NCBI RefSeq assembly: GCF_020682705.1
Contig: NZ_JAGTTN010000002.1
Location: 620,001 to 684,000, forward strand
Direction of reading: 5' to 3'
Origin: Microbacterium allomyrinae
GTDB lineage: Bacteria; Actinomycetota; Actinomycetes; Actinomycetales; Microbacteriaceae
DNA: 64,000 bases
Part shown: piece by piece, positions 25,623 through 34,175 of the stretch
Numbering within the stretch: the first letter of the stretch is position 1
How the letters are laid out: each line of letters starts with the position of its first letter
Notes under the pieces: model-generated
The model's database searches: none
What the model saw: the letters and a program-made list of their open reading frames with translations, nothing else
What the model was told of the DNA's origin: nothing
Program-made: the position numbers and the translations under genes

Positions 25623-26231
25623 GTGACGCGCATCATCGCCGGACGGGCCGGCTCCCTCACGCTCGACGTCCCTGACGCCGGAACGCGCCCGACGAGCGAC
25701 CGCGTCCGCGAATCCCTGTTCGGCGCGCTCGAGTCGTCCGATCTGCTCCGCGGCGCTGCTGTGCTCGATCTTTACGCGGGATCGGGTGCGCTCGCATTCG
25801 AGGCGGTGAGCCGGGGCGCGGCATCCGCCGATCTGGTCGAGAAGAACCCGCGTGCCGCCGCCGTCGCCCAACGCAACGCCGGGCGCGTCGCGAAGGCGGT
25901 GGGTCCGGATGCCGCCCTGCGCGTGCACCGCAGCGGCGCCGACGGATTCCTCCGCACCGCGCGGGGCCCATTCGACGTGGTCTTCCTCGATCCGCCCTAC
26001 GACGTGGGCGAATCCGAACTCTCGTCGACCCTCGCTCTGCTGGTGCCGCTGCTCGCCGAGGGCGCGGTGGTGGTCATCGAGCGCGGTTCGCGCTCCCCCG
26101 AACCGGCTCTGCCCGCCCGGCTCACCGCGACCCGGTCGAAGCGGTACGGCGACACGACACTGTGGTGGGCGACCACCCTGGCGGCAGACGGCGAGGACGC
26201 GGCGAGCGGCGGATCGGATCCCGCGCGCTAG
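25623..26231 (+). CDS. rsmD: 16S rRNA (guanine(966)-N(2))-methyltransferase RsmD
   Basis: SAM-dependent methyltransferase acting on G966 of 16S rRNA in the small subunit. The 202-residue protein has the RsmD-specific RPTSDRVRESLF (22-33), motif I LDLYAGSGALAFEA (48-61) and catalytic DPPY (123-126) in VFLDPPYD. The GTG start at 25623 is preceded closely by GAAGG and by the family-typical TRIIAG N-terminus. In many actinobacteria rsmD is next to recG and coaD; here two genes lie between. The C-terminal 20 residues are an unconserved acidic tail. Confidence 0.96.
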   Translation: MTRIIAGRAGSLTLDVPDAGTRPTSDRVRESLFGALESSDLLRGAAVLDLYAGSGALAFEAVSRGAASADLVEKNPRAAAVAQRNAGRVAKAVGPDAALRVHRSGADGFLRTARGPFDVVFLDPPYDVGESELSSTLALLVPLLAEGAVVVIERGSRSPEPALPARLTATRSKRYGDTTLWWATTLAADGEDAASGGSDPAR

Positions 26232-26247
26232 GCATGCCGGGACCCGA

Positions 26248-27588
26248 TCACGGATTCGGAATCGGAACGCCACTCCAGACGTCGCTGCCATCGAAGCCGA
26301 CGTCACGCGTGATCGCGAGCGCGCCCGTCGGTGCCAGCGTGAGCCGGAACGTCATCGCATCGTGAAGGACGCGGAGATCGGCGACGAAGTCGTCACCCCG
26401 CCATCCGCCGGACACCGCGACCAGATCGCCGTACCAATCCCGCTCACCCTCCAGTGAGAACTCGCCCGTCGTCCACGAGTCGGGTGCGCACCGCAGTTCG
26501 CCGTCGTTGATCCTGAGCCTCTCGCCCTCGATTCGCAACAGCCGGATCGGACCGTCGGCGTAGCGATGCTCCACCACGGCCTCGTGCCGCACGCCGCCGA
26601 CGGGCGCGATCCCGAGGAGCGCGGGAAGCGGCGCGGACGGCCCGGTCGTGTCGAAAGCGGGCAGCAGTTCGCGCCAGAGCACACGGAGCGGCGCCTGCAT
26701 GTCGGGCAGCCCTCCCGTGATCACGACGACGGCATCCTGCTCGGGCATCACCACGACGTACTGACCGAAAGCACCGTCGCCGCGATAGGCCCCGTGCCGG
26801 CAGCGCCAGAACTGGAATCCGTAGCCCTGGCCCCAGTCGCCCGCGTTGCCCGTGCCGTTCGCGATCTGCGCGCTCGTCGCCGTGTCGATCCACGATGCCG
26901 GCACCAGCGAGCGTCCCTGCCATTCGCCGCGCTGCAGCAGCAGCTGGCCGAAGACGGCGAGCTCCTCGGCGCGGAGCATCAGACCGAAGCCGCCCGCATC
27001 GACACCGGTCGGGCTCTGCAGCCACCACGGCGTATCGATCCCCAGTGGGGCGAACAATCGCGGCTCAAGGAAGTCCCGCACGCGCATGCCGGAGCGATGC
27101 TGCACGATCTCGGACAGCAGGTAGGTCGCGGGTGTGTTGTAGAGCCAGTGGCTGCCGGGTTCGTGGACGATCGGCGCCGCGAGGGCCGTTCGCCCCCAGT
27201 CTTCGCCCCAGTCCTGCGGTTCGGCGTCGTGGCCCGTCGACATCGTCAGCAGGTGGCGCACACGCATCGCATCGAGGTGCAGGGACGACTCGGCGGGCAT
27301 GAGGTCGGGCAAGAGCTCCGCGACGCGGTCGTCGAGAGCGAAGAGTCCCTCGTCGATCGCAAGCCCCACCGCCATCGAGGTGAAGCTCTTGCTCACGGAG
27401 TACATCGCGTGAGGCGCGTCGCGGTCATACGGCTCCCATGTCGCCTCGAGCACCACGTGCCCGTGCCGGATCACCGTCGCCGTGTGCACGTGCTGGATCT
27501 CGTCCAGGGCGGTCACGAGCCGCGCCAACGCGGCAGAGGGAACACCCTGGTCTTCGGGTCGCGATCGCGGGAGCAGCTCGGTCATCAT
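26248..27588 (-). CDS. serine hydrolase of the beta-lactamase/DD-peptidase fold (class C-like)
   Basis: A 446-residue cytoplasmic serine hydrolase with the SxxK motif S64-VS-K67 (YSVSKSFTS), the LYNTPATY motif at 149-156 in the Yx[NS] position, and a C-terminal extra domain of about 110 residues (from about 335) that resembles the lipocalin-like tail of EstB-type esterases and 6-aminohexanoate-dimer hydrolases. No signal peptide, so it is not a classical secreted penicillin-resistance enzyme. The start at 27588 (ATGATG) follows TAGCCTGAGG and looks leaderless; an upstream start at 27672 would overlap thiL and has no support. It is 44 bases downstream of thiL on the same strand. Substrate unknown. 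Confidence 0.85.
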   Translation of the reverse strand: MMTELLPRSRPEDQGVPSAALARLVTALDEIQHVHTATVIRHGHVVLEATWEPYDRDAPHAMYSVSKSFTSMAVGLAIDEGLFALDDRVAELLPDLMPAESSLHLDAMRVRHLLTMSTGHDAEPQDWGEDWGRTALAAPIVHEPGSHWLYNTPATYLLSEIVQHRSGMRVRDFLEPRLFAPLGIDTPWWLQSPTGVDAGGFGLMLRAEELAVFGQLLLQRGEWQGRSLVPASWIDTATSAQIANGTGNAGDWGQGYGFQFWRCRHGAYRGDGAFGQYVVVMPEQDAVVVITGGLPDMQAPLRVLWRELLPAFDTTGPSAPLPALLGIAPVGGVRHEAVVEHRYADGPIRLLRIEGERLRINDGELRCAPDSWTTGEFSLEGERDWYGDLVAVSGGWRGDDFVADLRVLHDAMTFRLTLAPTGALAITRDVGFDGSDVWSGVPIPNP

Positions 27589-27632
27589 CCTCAGGCTAAC
27601 GGCGCCGCCGACAGCGATCCCCCGTCGACGGG

Positions 27633-28628
27633 TCAGCCCGTGTGCGAATCCCAGTCGCGGTAGGGATCCCACCCGCCGCGTCCGGCGTGGGCATGCCCGT
27701 CCACGAGCACGCCCGCCTCGCCTCGGGCGAGCACCTCGCCGATGCGGCGGAAGCCGTGGGGCAATGGGCGATCGGACCGGAATGTCGCCAGCAACGCGTG
27801 GTCCTCGCCGCCGGTGAGCGCAGAGTCGACATCCGGCGCGAGCGCGAGCGAGTCGAGAGCGATGGTGACATCGGATGCCGCAGCCATACGCGATGCGTCA
27901 AGCACGAGCCCGTCCGACACATCCATCATCGCCCGCGCGCCCGCGTCCGCGGCGATCGGTCCGAAAGCCACGGGTGGAGCGGGGCGCAGCTGTGCGGCGA
28001 GGTCGCGGCGCTCGTCCTCGTCGAGCACACGCTCATCGATCGGGATCGGAACGCCGGCGGCATCCGTGAACCGCTCGAAGAGAATGCGCAGTCCACGGCC
28101 CGCACGGCCGAGCTCGCCCGCCACGGCGACGGTGTCGCCGACGCGCGCGCCGGAGCGCAGCACCGGCGCTCGGCCCGCGAGCGCGCCGAGCGCGGTGACG
28201 GCCACCGTCAGGGTGTCGCTCACGGTCAGATCGCCGCCCTCGATCGTGCAGCCGGGTGCCAGTTCGTCGCACGCGGCGCGCAGTCCCTCGGCGAGCCCCG
28301 AAACGAACGAGAGGCGCGTCGAATCGGGCATCGCGAGGGCGACCAGCAGCGCGGTCGGCGTCGCGCCCATCGCCGCGACATCGGCCAGATTCACCGCCGC
28401 CGCCTTGAATCCGAGATCGAAGCCGCTCGACCACGCGAGACGGAAGTCCGGACCGTGCACGAGCGTGTCGACGGTCGCGACGACCCGGCCGTCTGCGGTC
28501 GCGATCACCGCAGCGTCGTCACCCGGACCCACCTCGGCGTTCGACGCGCCGACCCGCTCAAGTATCCGTCGAAGGATCGCCCCTTCGCTGAGTTCTCCGA
28601 CCGTCGGATCCGTGCGCTCGTCGACCAC
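27633..28628 (-). CDS. thiL: thiamine-phosphate kinase
   Basis: Phosphorylates thiamine monophosphate to thiamine diphosphate, the active coenzyme. The 331-residue product has the ATP/metal-binding GPGDDAAV (34-41), VDTLVHGPDF (53-62), NLADVAAMGATP (80-91) and DVSDGLVLDASRM later in the chain, all typical of ThiL. The N-terminal VGELSEGAILRRI is standard. It is divergent from a DUF3515 lipoprotein gene; thiL, DUF3515 and ddl are a common neighbourhood in Microbacteriaceae. No THI riboswitch was recognised upstream. Confidence 0.95.
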   Translation of the reverse strand: MVDERTDPTVGELSEGAILRRILERVGASNAEVGPGDDAAVIATADGRVVATVDTLVHGPDFRLAWSSGFDLGFKAAAVNLADVAAMGATPTALLVALAMPDSTRLSFVSGLAEGLRAACDELAPGCTIEGGDLTVSDTLTVAVTALGALAGRAPVLRSGARVGDTVAVAGELGRAGRGLRILFERFTDAAGVPIPIDERVLDEDERRDLAAQLRPAPPVAFGPIAADAGARAMMDVSDGLVLDASRMAAASDVTIALDSLALAPDVDSALTGGEDHALLATFRSDRPLPHGFRRIGEVLARGEAGVLVDGHAHAGRGGWDPYRDWDSHTG

Positions 28629-28738
28629 GCCCCCACGCTACCGCCGCTCGCCCCGTCGATCGTGCGCTCAGGGGCACGGCGCCTCCGCCGCTGCGGCGTG
28701 AGGCGGGAGAGCCGGGCGAGCCGGGTTAGCCTGGAGCG

Positions 28739-29236
28739 GTGCGATTGACCCACTTCGCCGCCACGGTCGCGCTCGCGATCATGGCGGGCATCGGCCTCAC
28801 CGGATGCGCGGCGACCGTCAACCTCGAGCCGGCCGACGGCTCCGACGATCCGGCGTGCGCCGAGGTGAGCGTGCGACTGCCCGGCGCCATCGGCGACCAG
28901 CCCCGACGGTGGACGGATGCGCAGGCCACCGGGGCCTGGGGCGATCCCGCGACCATCCTGCTGACGTGCGGTGTCACCGCGCCGGGCCCCACGACGATGC
29001 GCTGCGAAACAGTGGCCGGCGTCGACTGGATCATCGACGAGACCGACGCTCCGCGATTCCGCGTCACCACGTACGGCCGCACACCCGCCGTGGAGATCTA
29101 CCTCGATACCGAAGTCGGCGACGACGGCGCCGGTGTGTCGAGCCGCGACGTGCTCGATGCGATCTCGCCGATCGTCGCGACGCTGCCGGTGGACGGGCAA
29201 TGCGTCGGCCGCGAGGACGCGACGCCCGTTCCCTGA
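28739..29236 (+). CDS. DUF3515 lipoprotein
   Basis: A 165-residue lipoprotein of the actinobacterial DUF3515 family. The signal peptide ends in the lipobox LTGC (Cys22), followed by AATVNLEPADGSDDPACAEV. The family features CAEVSVRLP, RRWTDAQATGAWG and the two further cysteines in LTCGVT and MRCET are visible. The GTG start at 28739 is seven bases after a TTAGCCT -10-like element, which fits leaderless translation. It is convergent with ddl. Members lie near ddl in related genomes, hinting at an envelope role, but function is unknown. Confidence 0.88.
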   Translation: MRLTHFAATVALAIMAGIGLTGCAATVNLEPADGSDDPACAEVSVRLPGAIGDQPRRWTDAQATGAWGDPATILLTCGVTAPGPTTMRCETVAGVDWIIDETDAPRFRVTTYGRTPAVEIYLDTEVGDDGAGVSSRDVLDAISPIVATLPVDGQCVGREDATPVP

Positions 29237-29244
29237 CCCGTTCG

Positions 29245-30336
29245 TCAGGCCGCGCGCTCCAGCGCGGTGTCGATGAGCTCGGTGATCAGCTCCGGATACG
29301 TCATTCCCGACGCGATCCAGCACTTCGGGAACATCGAGATCGGGGTGAATCCCGGCATCGTGTTGAGCTCGTTGACGTAGAGCCCATCGGCGGCGAGGAA
29401 GAAGTCCACGCGTGCGAGGCCGCGACCGTCGACTGCCTGGAACGCCTGGACCCCGAGCTGCTGGATGGCGGCGATCTCGGCATCCGTCAGTTCTGCGGGG
29501 CACACGACCTCCGCGCCGTCGCCGCCGAGGTACTTGCCCTCGAAGTCGTAGAACTCGCGGGTGGTCAGCACGATCTCGCCCGGCAGCGACGCCCGCGGGG
29601 CGGCGCCGGCACGGCCTTCGAGGATGGCGACCTCGACCTCGCGGCCGACGATCGCCGACTCGATGAGCACCTTGTCGTCTTCGGCGAACGCGATCGCCAG
29701 GGCCTCGTCGAGCTCGGAGGCATCGTGCACCTTCGAGACGCCGACGCTGGAGCCGGCGCGGGCAGGCTTGACGAACGACGGCTCGCCCAGAGTCGCGGCA
29801 TCCGCACGCACACCCGCGGGATCGAGATCCCAGCGTGCACGGGTGACCGTCACCCACGGCGACACCGGCACTCCTGCGGCCGCGAGAACGATCTTCATGA
29901 AGTGCTTGTCCATGCACAGGGCCGAATCCAGCACGCCACCCCCCGCGTACGGGATGCCGAGGGTGTCGAAGAACCCCTGCACGGTGCCGTCCTCGCCGTG
30001 CACGCCGTGCAGGATCGGCAGCACCACGTCGAGGTCGCCCAGCGCGTCGACGGTTCCGTCCGCGCGCCGTACCCGCACGGTGCGGTCGGCGCCGCCTTCG
30101 GGCCAGAGCACGCGGGTGCCGTTGTCGACCACCTCCGGAAGCCGGTCGGCATCCAGGGCGAACTTGTCGGGGTCGTCGTCCTCGAGAACGAACACACCGT
30201 CGCGGGTGATTCCGATCGGGATCACCCGGTAGCGATCACGGTCGATCGCCCGCAGGACCCCTCCCGCCGTTGCGGAACTGATCGAGTGCTCGCTGGAGCG
30301 ACCTCCAAAGAGCACCGCCACCGCCGGCCTGTCCAT
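29245..30336 (-). CDS. ddl: D-alanine--D-alanine ligase
   Basis: Makes the D-Ala-D-Ala dipeptide for peptidoglycan precursors. The 363-residue enzyme has FGGRSSEHSIS (10-20), HGVHGEDGTVQG, the ATP-grasp KPARAGSSVGVSKV and the metal/substrate loop NELNTMPGFTPISMFPK. The omega loop reads EFYDFEGKYL with the Lys-Tyr pair intact, which fits D-Ala rather than D-lactate acceptor specificity. ATG 30336 is chosen because GAGAGGA lies six bases upstream. The first 33 codons overlap the 3' end of gpsA in another frame by about 100 bases, unusually long. Confidence 0.95.
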   Translation of the reverse strand: MDRPAVAVLFGGRSSEHSISSATAGGVLRAIDRDRYRVIPIGITRDGVFVLEDDDPDKFALDADRLPEVVDNGTRVLWPEGGADRTVRVRRADGTVDALGDLDVVLPILHGVHGEDGTVQGFFDTLGIPYAGGGVLDSALCMDKHFMKIVLAAAGVPVSPWVTVTRARWDLDPAGVRADAATLGEPSFVKPARAGSSVGVSKVHDASELDEALAIAFAEDDKVLIESAIVGREVEVAILEGRAGAAPRASLPGEIVLTTREFYDFEGKYLGGDGAEVVCPAELTDAEIAAIQQLGVQAFQAVDGRGLARVDFFLAADGLYVNELNTMPGFTPISMFPKCWIASGMTYPELITELIDTALERAA

Positions 30337-31372
30337 TCTGCGTCCTCTCGCCCTTCGGAGTGTCGTCATCGGTCGTGAGATGAGGCGCGATGTCGCGCGG
30401 GTTCATCGTCCCGTCCAGAACCATCTTGACCTGCTCGACGATCGGCATATCGACGCCGACCTCTCGAGCCAGCTGCAGCACGGGAGCCACGGACGCGAGT
30501 CCCTCTGCCGTCTGATTCATCTGCTTGACCACGTCGTCGAAGCGGTATCCCTGACCGAGCAGCCGCCCGGCGGTGTTGTTGCGGCTCAGCGGCGACTGGC
30601 ATGTCGCGATCAGGTCGCCGAGGCCGGCGAGTCCCTGCAGAGTCTCGGGCTGCGCGCCGAACGCGACCGCGAAGTCCGTCATCTCGACGAGTCCGCGCGT
30701 GATGATGGACGCCTTGGTGTTCTCGCCATAGCCCACCCCGTCGACGATGCCGATCGCGACCGCGATCAGGTTCTTCAGCACACCGCCGAACTCGGTGCCG
30801 ATGACATCGGTATTGACGAACGTGCGGAAGTAGTGGTTGCGCGCGCGCCGGGCGACGGCATCCGCGGTCTCCTGGCTGGTCGACGAGATGACGGCCGCCG
30901 TCGGCTGCTCGCGCGCGATCTCGAGGGCGAGGTTCGGCCCCGAGGCGACGGCGATGCGGGCCAGGTCGCAGTGCAGCTCCTGTTCGATGACCTGACTCAT
31001 GCGCAGCCCGGTGCGCCGCTCGACGCCCTTCATGAGCGACACGATCGGCACATCGGTCTTCGATACGAGCGGGCGGACGGCCTTGAGGTTCTGGCGCAGC
31101 GCCTGGCTCGGAATCGACAGGTAGATCTGGTCCGCGCCTTCGAGCGCCTCGGAGAGGTGATGCGTGGCGTGCATGTCTCGCGGCAGGTTTATCCCGGGAA
31201 GGTACTCGCTGTTGCGCTTCGCCTCCTGGATCTCGCTCGCCAGTTCTGCGCGGCGCGCCCACATGGTCACGTGAGCTCCGCCGTCGGCAAGGATCTTGCC
31301 GAACGTCGTTCCCCAGCTCCCTGCGCCGACGACCGCGACGCGCGGGCGCGAGGAATCCTGTCTACGGCTCAA
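30236..31372 (-). CDS. gpsA: glycerol-3-phosphate dehydrogenase [NAD(P)+]
   Basis: Reduces dihydroxyacetone phosphate to sn-glycerol 3-phosphate, the backbone for phospholipids. The 378-residue product has the Rossmann motif GAGSWGTTFG (16-25), LKNLIAVAIGIVDGVGYGENT with the catalytic lysine, and NPRDIAPHL near the end. Beyond the family's usual end (about residue 345) there is a Gly/Arg-rich tail that runs 101 bases into ddl in a different frame. The start at 31372 overlaps the end of plsC by 11 bases. Together with plsC it supplies the first steps of phosphatidic acid synthesis. Confidence 0.95.
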   Translation of the reverse strand: MSRRQDSSRPRVAVVGAGSWGTTFGKILADGGAHVTMWARRAELASEIQEAKRNSEYLPGINLPRDMHATHHLSEALEGADQIYLSIPSQALRQNLKAVRPLVSKTDVPIVSLMKGVERRTGLRMSQVIEQELHCDLARIAVASGPNLALEIAREQPTAAVISSTSQETADAVARRARNHYFRTFVNTDVIGTEFGGVLKNLIAVAIGIVDGVGYGENTKASIITRGLVEMTDFAVAFGAQPETLQGLAGLGDLIATCQSPLSRNNTAGRLLGQGYRFDDVVKQMNQTAEGLASVAPVLQLAREVGVDMPIVEQVKMVLDGTMNPRDIAPHLTTDDDTPKGERTQNGQAGGGGALWRSLQRALDQFRNGGRGPAGDRP

Positions 31373-32135
31373 GGCGACCGGTCTCTTTCTGCCCGTGATC
31401 GGCGGGATTCCACCGCTCCGCGGGCGCGGGCTCGCCCCGCAGCTCCGCGAGCAGCACCGAGATCTCTGCCATGAGCTCGTCGGTCGCGGCGACGAGAGCC
31501 GACGGCTGGCCGGGTGTGGACTCGTAGGCCGAGAGGTCGAGGGGGTCTCCGAAGAGGACGGTCACACGACGTCGCAGCGGCCACAGCTTCAGCTTGCCGT
31601 AGCGCGGAAGCACCTGCTGCGCACCCCACTGCGCCATGGGGATGAGCGGGATGCCGCCGGCCAGGGCGAGCCGGACCGCTCCGGTCTTGCCGCGCATGGG
31701 CCACAGATCCGGATCACGGGTGAGCGTGCCTTCGGGGTAGACGATGACGCCGCGGCCATGGCGAACCAGTGTCTCGGACGCCTCGAGCGTCGCCTTCGCC
31801 GCCGATGCCGACGCGGAGCGGGCGACGGGGATCATGCCGGTCCTGCGCAGCACCCATCCGAGCACGGGCACTCGGAACAGGCTCTCCTTGGCCATGAACC
31901 GGGGCGCCCGGCCCATGCGCCATACCGCCAGGGCGACCACGAGGGGGTCGATCTCGCTCGCGTGATTCGGCGCGAGGACGAACGCACCGTCGCGGGGCAG
32001 CTTGTCGCCGCCGTCGACCTCGACCTTGAAGATGAGTCCCAGGAGCGGGACGGCGACGGCCGCGAGGGGCCAGAACAGGCTGGGTCGCGTCTTCTCCCGC
32101 GACGCGCGGGGGCGGTTCGGGGCCACCCGCGTCAC
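31362..32135 (-). CDS. 1-acyl-sn-glycerol-3-phosphate acyltransferase (PlsC)
   Basis: Acylates lysophosphatidate to phosphatidate at the membrane. The 257-residue protein has a hydrophobic N-terminal segment (about 20-38, FWPLAAVAVPLLGLIF), the catalytic H58-x4-D63 box in APNHASEIDPL and YPEGTLTR (133-140). The GTG start overlaps the murA stop as GTGA (32132-32135), so it is coupled to murA. Its C-terminus overlaps the gpsA start by 11 bases. The neighbouring gpsA and murA place it in an envelope-synthesis operon. Confidence 0.93.
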   Translation of the reverse strand: MTRVAPNRPRASREKTRPSLFWPLAAVAVPLLGLIFKVEVDGGDKLPRDGAFVLAPNHASEIDPLVVALAVWRMGRAPRFMAKESLFRVPVLGWVLRRTGMIPVARSASASAAKATLEASETLVRHGRGVIVYPEGTLTRDPDLWPMRGKTGAVRLALAGGIPLIPMAQWGAQQVLPRYGKLKLWPLRRRVTVLFGDPLDLSAYESTPGQPSALVAATDELMAEISVLLAELRGEPAPAERWNPADHGQKETGRLEP

Positions 32136-33502
32136 CCGATGACGTCGAAGTCGGCGCCGAGGGTCTCGAGCTTCGTGAGGAACTTCTCGTATCCCCGCCG
32201 GATGATCCCGATGTTGCGGACCACGGACTCGCCCTCGGCCGCCAGCGCCGCAATGACGTAGCTGTAGCCGCCGCGAAGGTCGGGAACGACGACGTCCGCG
32301 CCGTGCAGGGCAGTGGGGCCGTTGATGACTGCAGCCTGCTCGAGGTCGCGTCGGGGAACCCGGCGGACGGTCGAATCGATGCCATGCGGATGCACGACGA
32401 TATCGGCGCCCATGAGGTTGAGCGCCTCGGTGAAGCCGAGGCGGTTCTCGTACACCGTCTCGTGGACGACGGACTCGCCGTGAGCCTGAGTGAGAGCGAC
32501 GATGAGCGGCTGCTGCCAGTCGGTCATGAAGCCCGGATGGACGTCGGTCTCGACGACCACGGGCTTGAGCGTCCCGCCGCGACGGAACTGGATGCCGTCC
32601 TCGCGGACGTCGAACCAGCCACCCGCCTTGCGGAACACATTGAGGAACGTCAGCATCTCCTGCTGCTTCGCTCCGCCGACGAAGATGTCGCCGTCGGTGG
32701 CGAGAGCGGCGCAGGCCCACGATGCAGCTTCGTTGCGGTCGAAGATCGCCCGGTGGTCGTAGCCCTGGAGAGTATCGACGCCCTCGATGAGGATCACGCG
32801 GTTGGGCTCGTACGAGATGATCGCGCCCATCTTCTGCAGCACCGCGATCAGGTCCATGATCTCGGGCTCGATGGCGGCGTTGCGTAGCTCGGTGGTGCCC
32901 TTCGCCTTGACGGCCGTGAGCAGCACCTGCTCGGTCGCACCCACGCTGGGATACGGCAGATCGATGTTCGCCCCGTGCAGCCCGTTCGGCGCAGTGATGC
33001 GAATGCCCTCGTAGCTCTTGTCGACGACCGCCCCGAACGCGCGCAACGCGTCCATGTGGAAGTTGATCGGCCGGTCGCCGATACGGCACCCGCCGAGATC
33101 GGGGATGAGCGCCTCACCGAGCAGATGCAGCAGCGGTCCGCAGAACAGGATCGGGATGCGTGACGCCCCGGCGTGGGCATCGATCTCTTCGAAGTGCGCT
33201 GCCACAGCGCCGCTCGGGTCGAGGTGGAAAGTGCCGTCCTCGTCTCCGTCGTCGACGCGGACACCATGCACTTCGAGGAGAGATCGGACGACCTGCACGT
33301 CGCTGATGTCGGGAACGTCGCGCAGCGTGCTCGCCGTCTCACCCAGCAGCGCGGCGACCATGGCCTTCGTCACGAGGTTCTTGGCACCCTTGACCTCGAC
33401 CCGGCCGGTCAGCGGTCGACCGCCACGGATCGCCAGTACTTCACCGGCCATTTCCTTCTCTCCCGACTTCGTTTCGGCTTCGACGCCGAGAAGAGACTTC
33501 AT
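32132..33502 (-). CDS. murA: UDP-N-acetylglucosamine 1-carboxyvinyltransferase
   Basis: Commits UDP-GlcNAc to peptidoglycan by adding the enolpyruvyl group from phosphoenolpyruvate, and is the fosfomycin target. The 456-residue product has the KGAKN motif (38-42) and the active-site loop LGGCRIGDRPINFH with Cys139, the residue fosfomycin alkylates. Cys is retained, so intrinsic fosfomycin resistance by Cys-to-Asp change is not indicated. Two starts are possible: ATG 33502 with GAGGT upstream, or ATG 33451 (MAGEVLAIRGG) with AGAAGGAA directly before it; I keep the longer form. It starts a coupled run murA-plsC-gpsA-ddl. Confidence 0.95.
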   Translation of the reverse strand: MKSLLGVEAETKSGEKEMAGEVLAIRGGRPLTGRVEVKGAKNLVTKAMVAALLGETASTLRDVPDISDVQVVRSLLEVHGVRVDDGDEDGTFHLDPSGAVAAHFEEIDAHAGASRIPILFCGPLLHLLGEALIPDLGGCRIGDRPINFHMDALRAFGAVVDKSYEGIRITAPNGLHGANIDLPYPSVGATEQVLLTAVKAKGTTELRNAAIEPEIMDLIAVLQKMGAIISYEPNRVILIEGVDTLQGYDHRAIFDRNEAASWACAALATDGDIFVGGAKQQEMLTFLNVFRKAGGWFDVREDGIQFRRGGTLKPVVVETDVHPGFMTDWQQPLIVALTQAHGESVVHETVYENRLGFTEALNLMGADIVVHPHGIDSTVRRVPRRDLEQAAVINGPTALHGADVVVPDLRGGYSYVIAALAAEGESVVRNIGIIRRGYEKFLTKLETLGADFDVIG

Positions 33503-33577
33503 CCGGTAGACCTCACTTGGTGTTCTCGAGGGGCGATGTGCGGCGGTCGGGATGCCCTGGTGGGGCGCCGACCTGGC

Positions 33578-34174
33578 TTACGGAACAGGAAGCGTCCGTG
33601 GCCGCCACGCCTCGCGGCGAGCCTCGAACTGCGCGATCTTGTCTGCCTCGCGCAGGGTGAGCCCGATGTCGTCGAGCCCTTCGAGAAGCCGCCACCTAGT
33701 GTAATCATCGATGTCGAAAGCGACGTCGAGGTCGCCGATGGTGGCGCGTCGCGAGTCGAGGTCGACCGTCATCCGCACGCCGGGGTCGGCGTCGATGACC
33801 GCCCACACCGCTTCCAGATCGGCCTCCGAGATCACTCCGGTGACCAGGCCCTGCTTTCCGGCGTTGCCGCGGAAGATGTCGGCGAACTTGGGGCTCAGCA
33901 CGACCGAGAAGCCGAAGTCCCGCAGCGCCCAGACCGCGTGCTCGCGGCTGGACCCGGTGCCGAAGTCGGGACCTGCCACGAGGATGCTCGCGCCCGCGTA
34001 GACGGGCTGGTTGAGCACGAACTGCGGGTCCTGCCGCCAGTTCGCGAACAGGGCGTCCTCGAAGCCGGTCTTGGTGACGCGCTTGAGGTAGACGGCGGGG
34101 ATGATCTGGTCGGTGTCGACGGCGGAGCGCTTGAGGGGGGCGGCGATGCCGGTGTGCGTCGTGAACTTGTCCAT
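33578..34174 (-). CDS. leuD: 3-isopropylmalate dehydratase small subunit
   Basis: Small subunit of isopropylmalate isomerase in leucine synthesis. The 198-residue protein has [13 protein letters not shown] (68-80), the signature of the aconitase swivel domain, and [22 protein letters not shown] at its start region. It begins one base after the leuC stop, so the two subunits are co-translated. The catalytic iron-sulfur cluster resides in the LeuC subunit. Confidence 0.96.
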   Translation of the reverse strand: MDKFTTHTGIAAPLKRSAVDTDQIIPAVYLKRVTKTGFEDALFANWRQDPQFVLNQPVYAGASILVAGPDFGTGSSREHAVWALRDFGFSVVLSPKFADIFRGNAGKQGLVTGVISEADLEAVWAVIDADPGVRMTVDLDSRRATIGDLDVAFDIDDYTRWRLLEGLDDIGLTLREADKIAQFEARREAWRPRTLPVP

Positions 34175-34175
34175 G

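Noticed and set aside
26248-27588. Secreted beta-lactamase
   Set aside because: SxxK is present but there is no signal peptide, and the C-terminal domain fits an esterase-like cytoplasmic hydrolase better.
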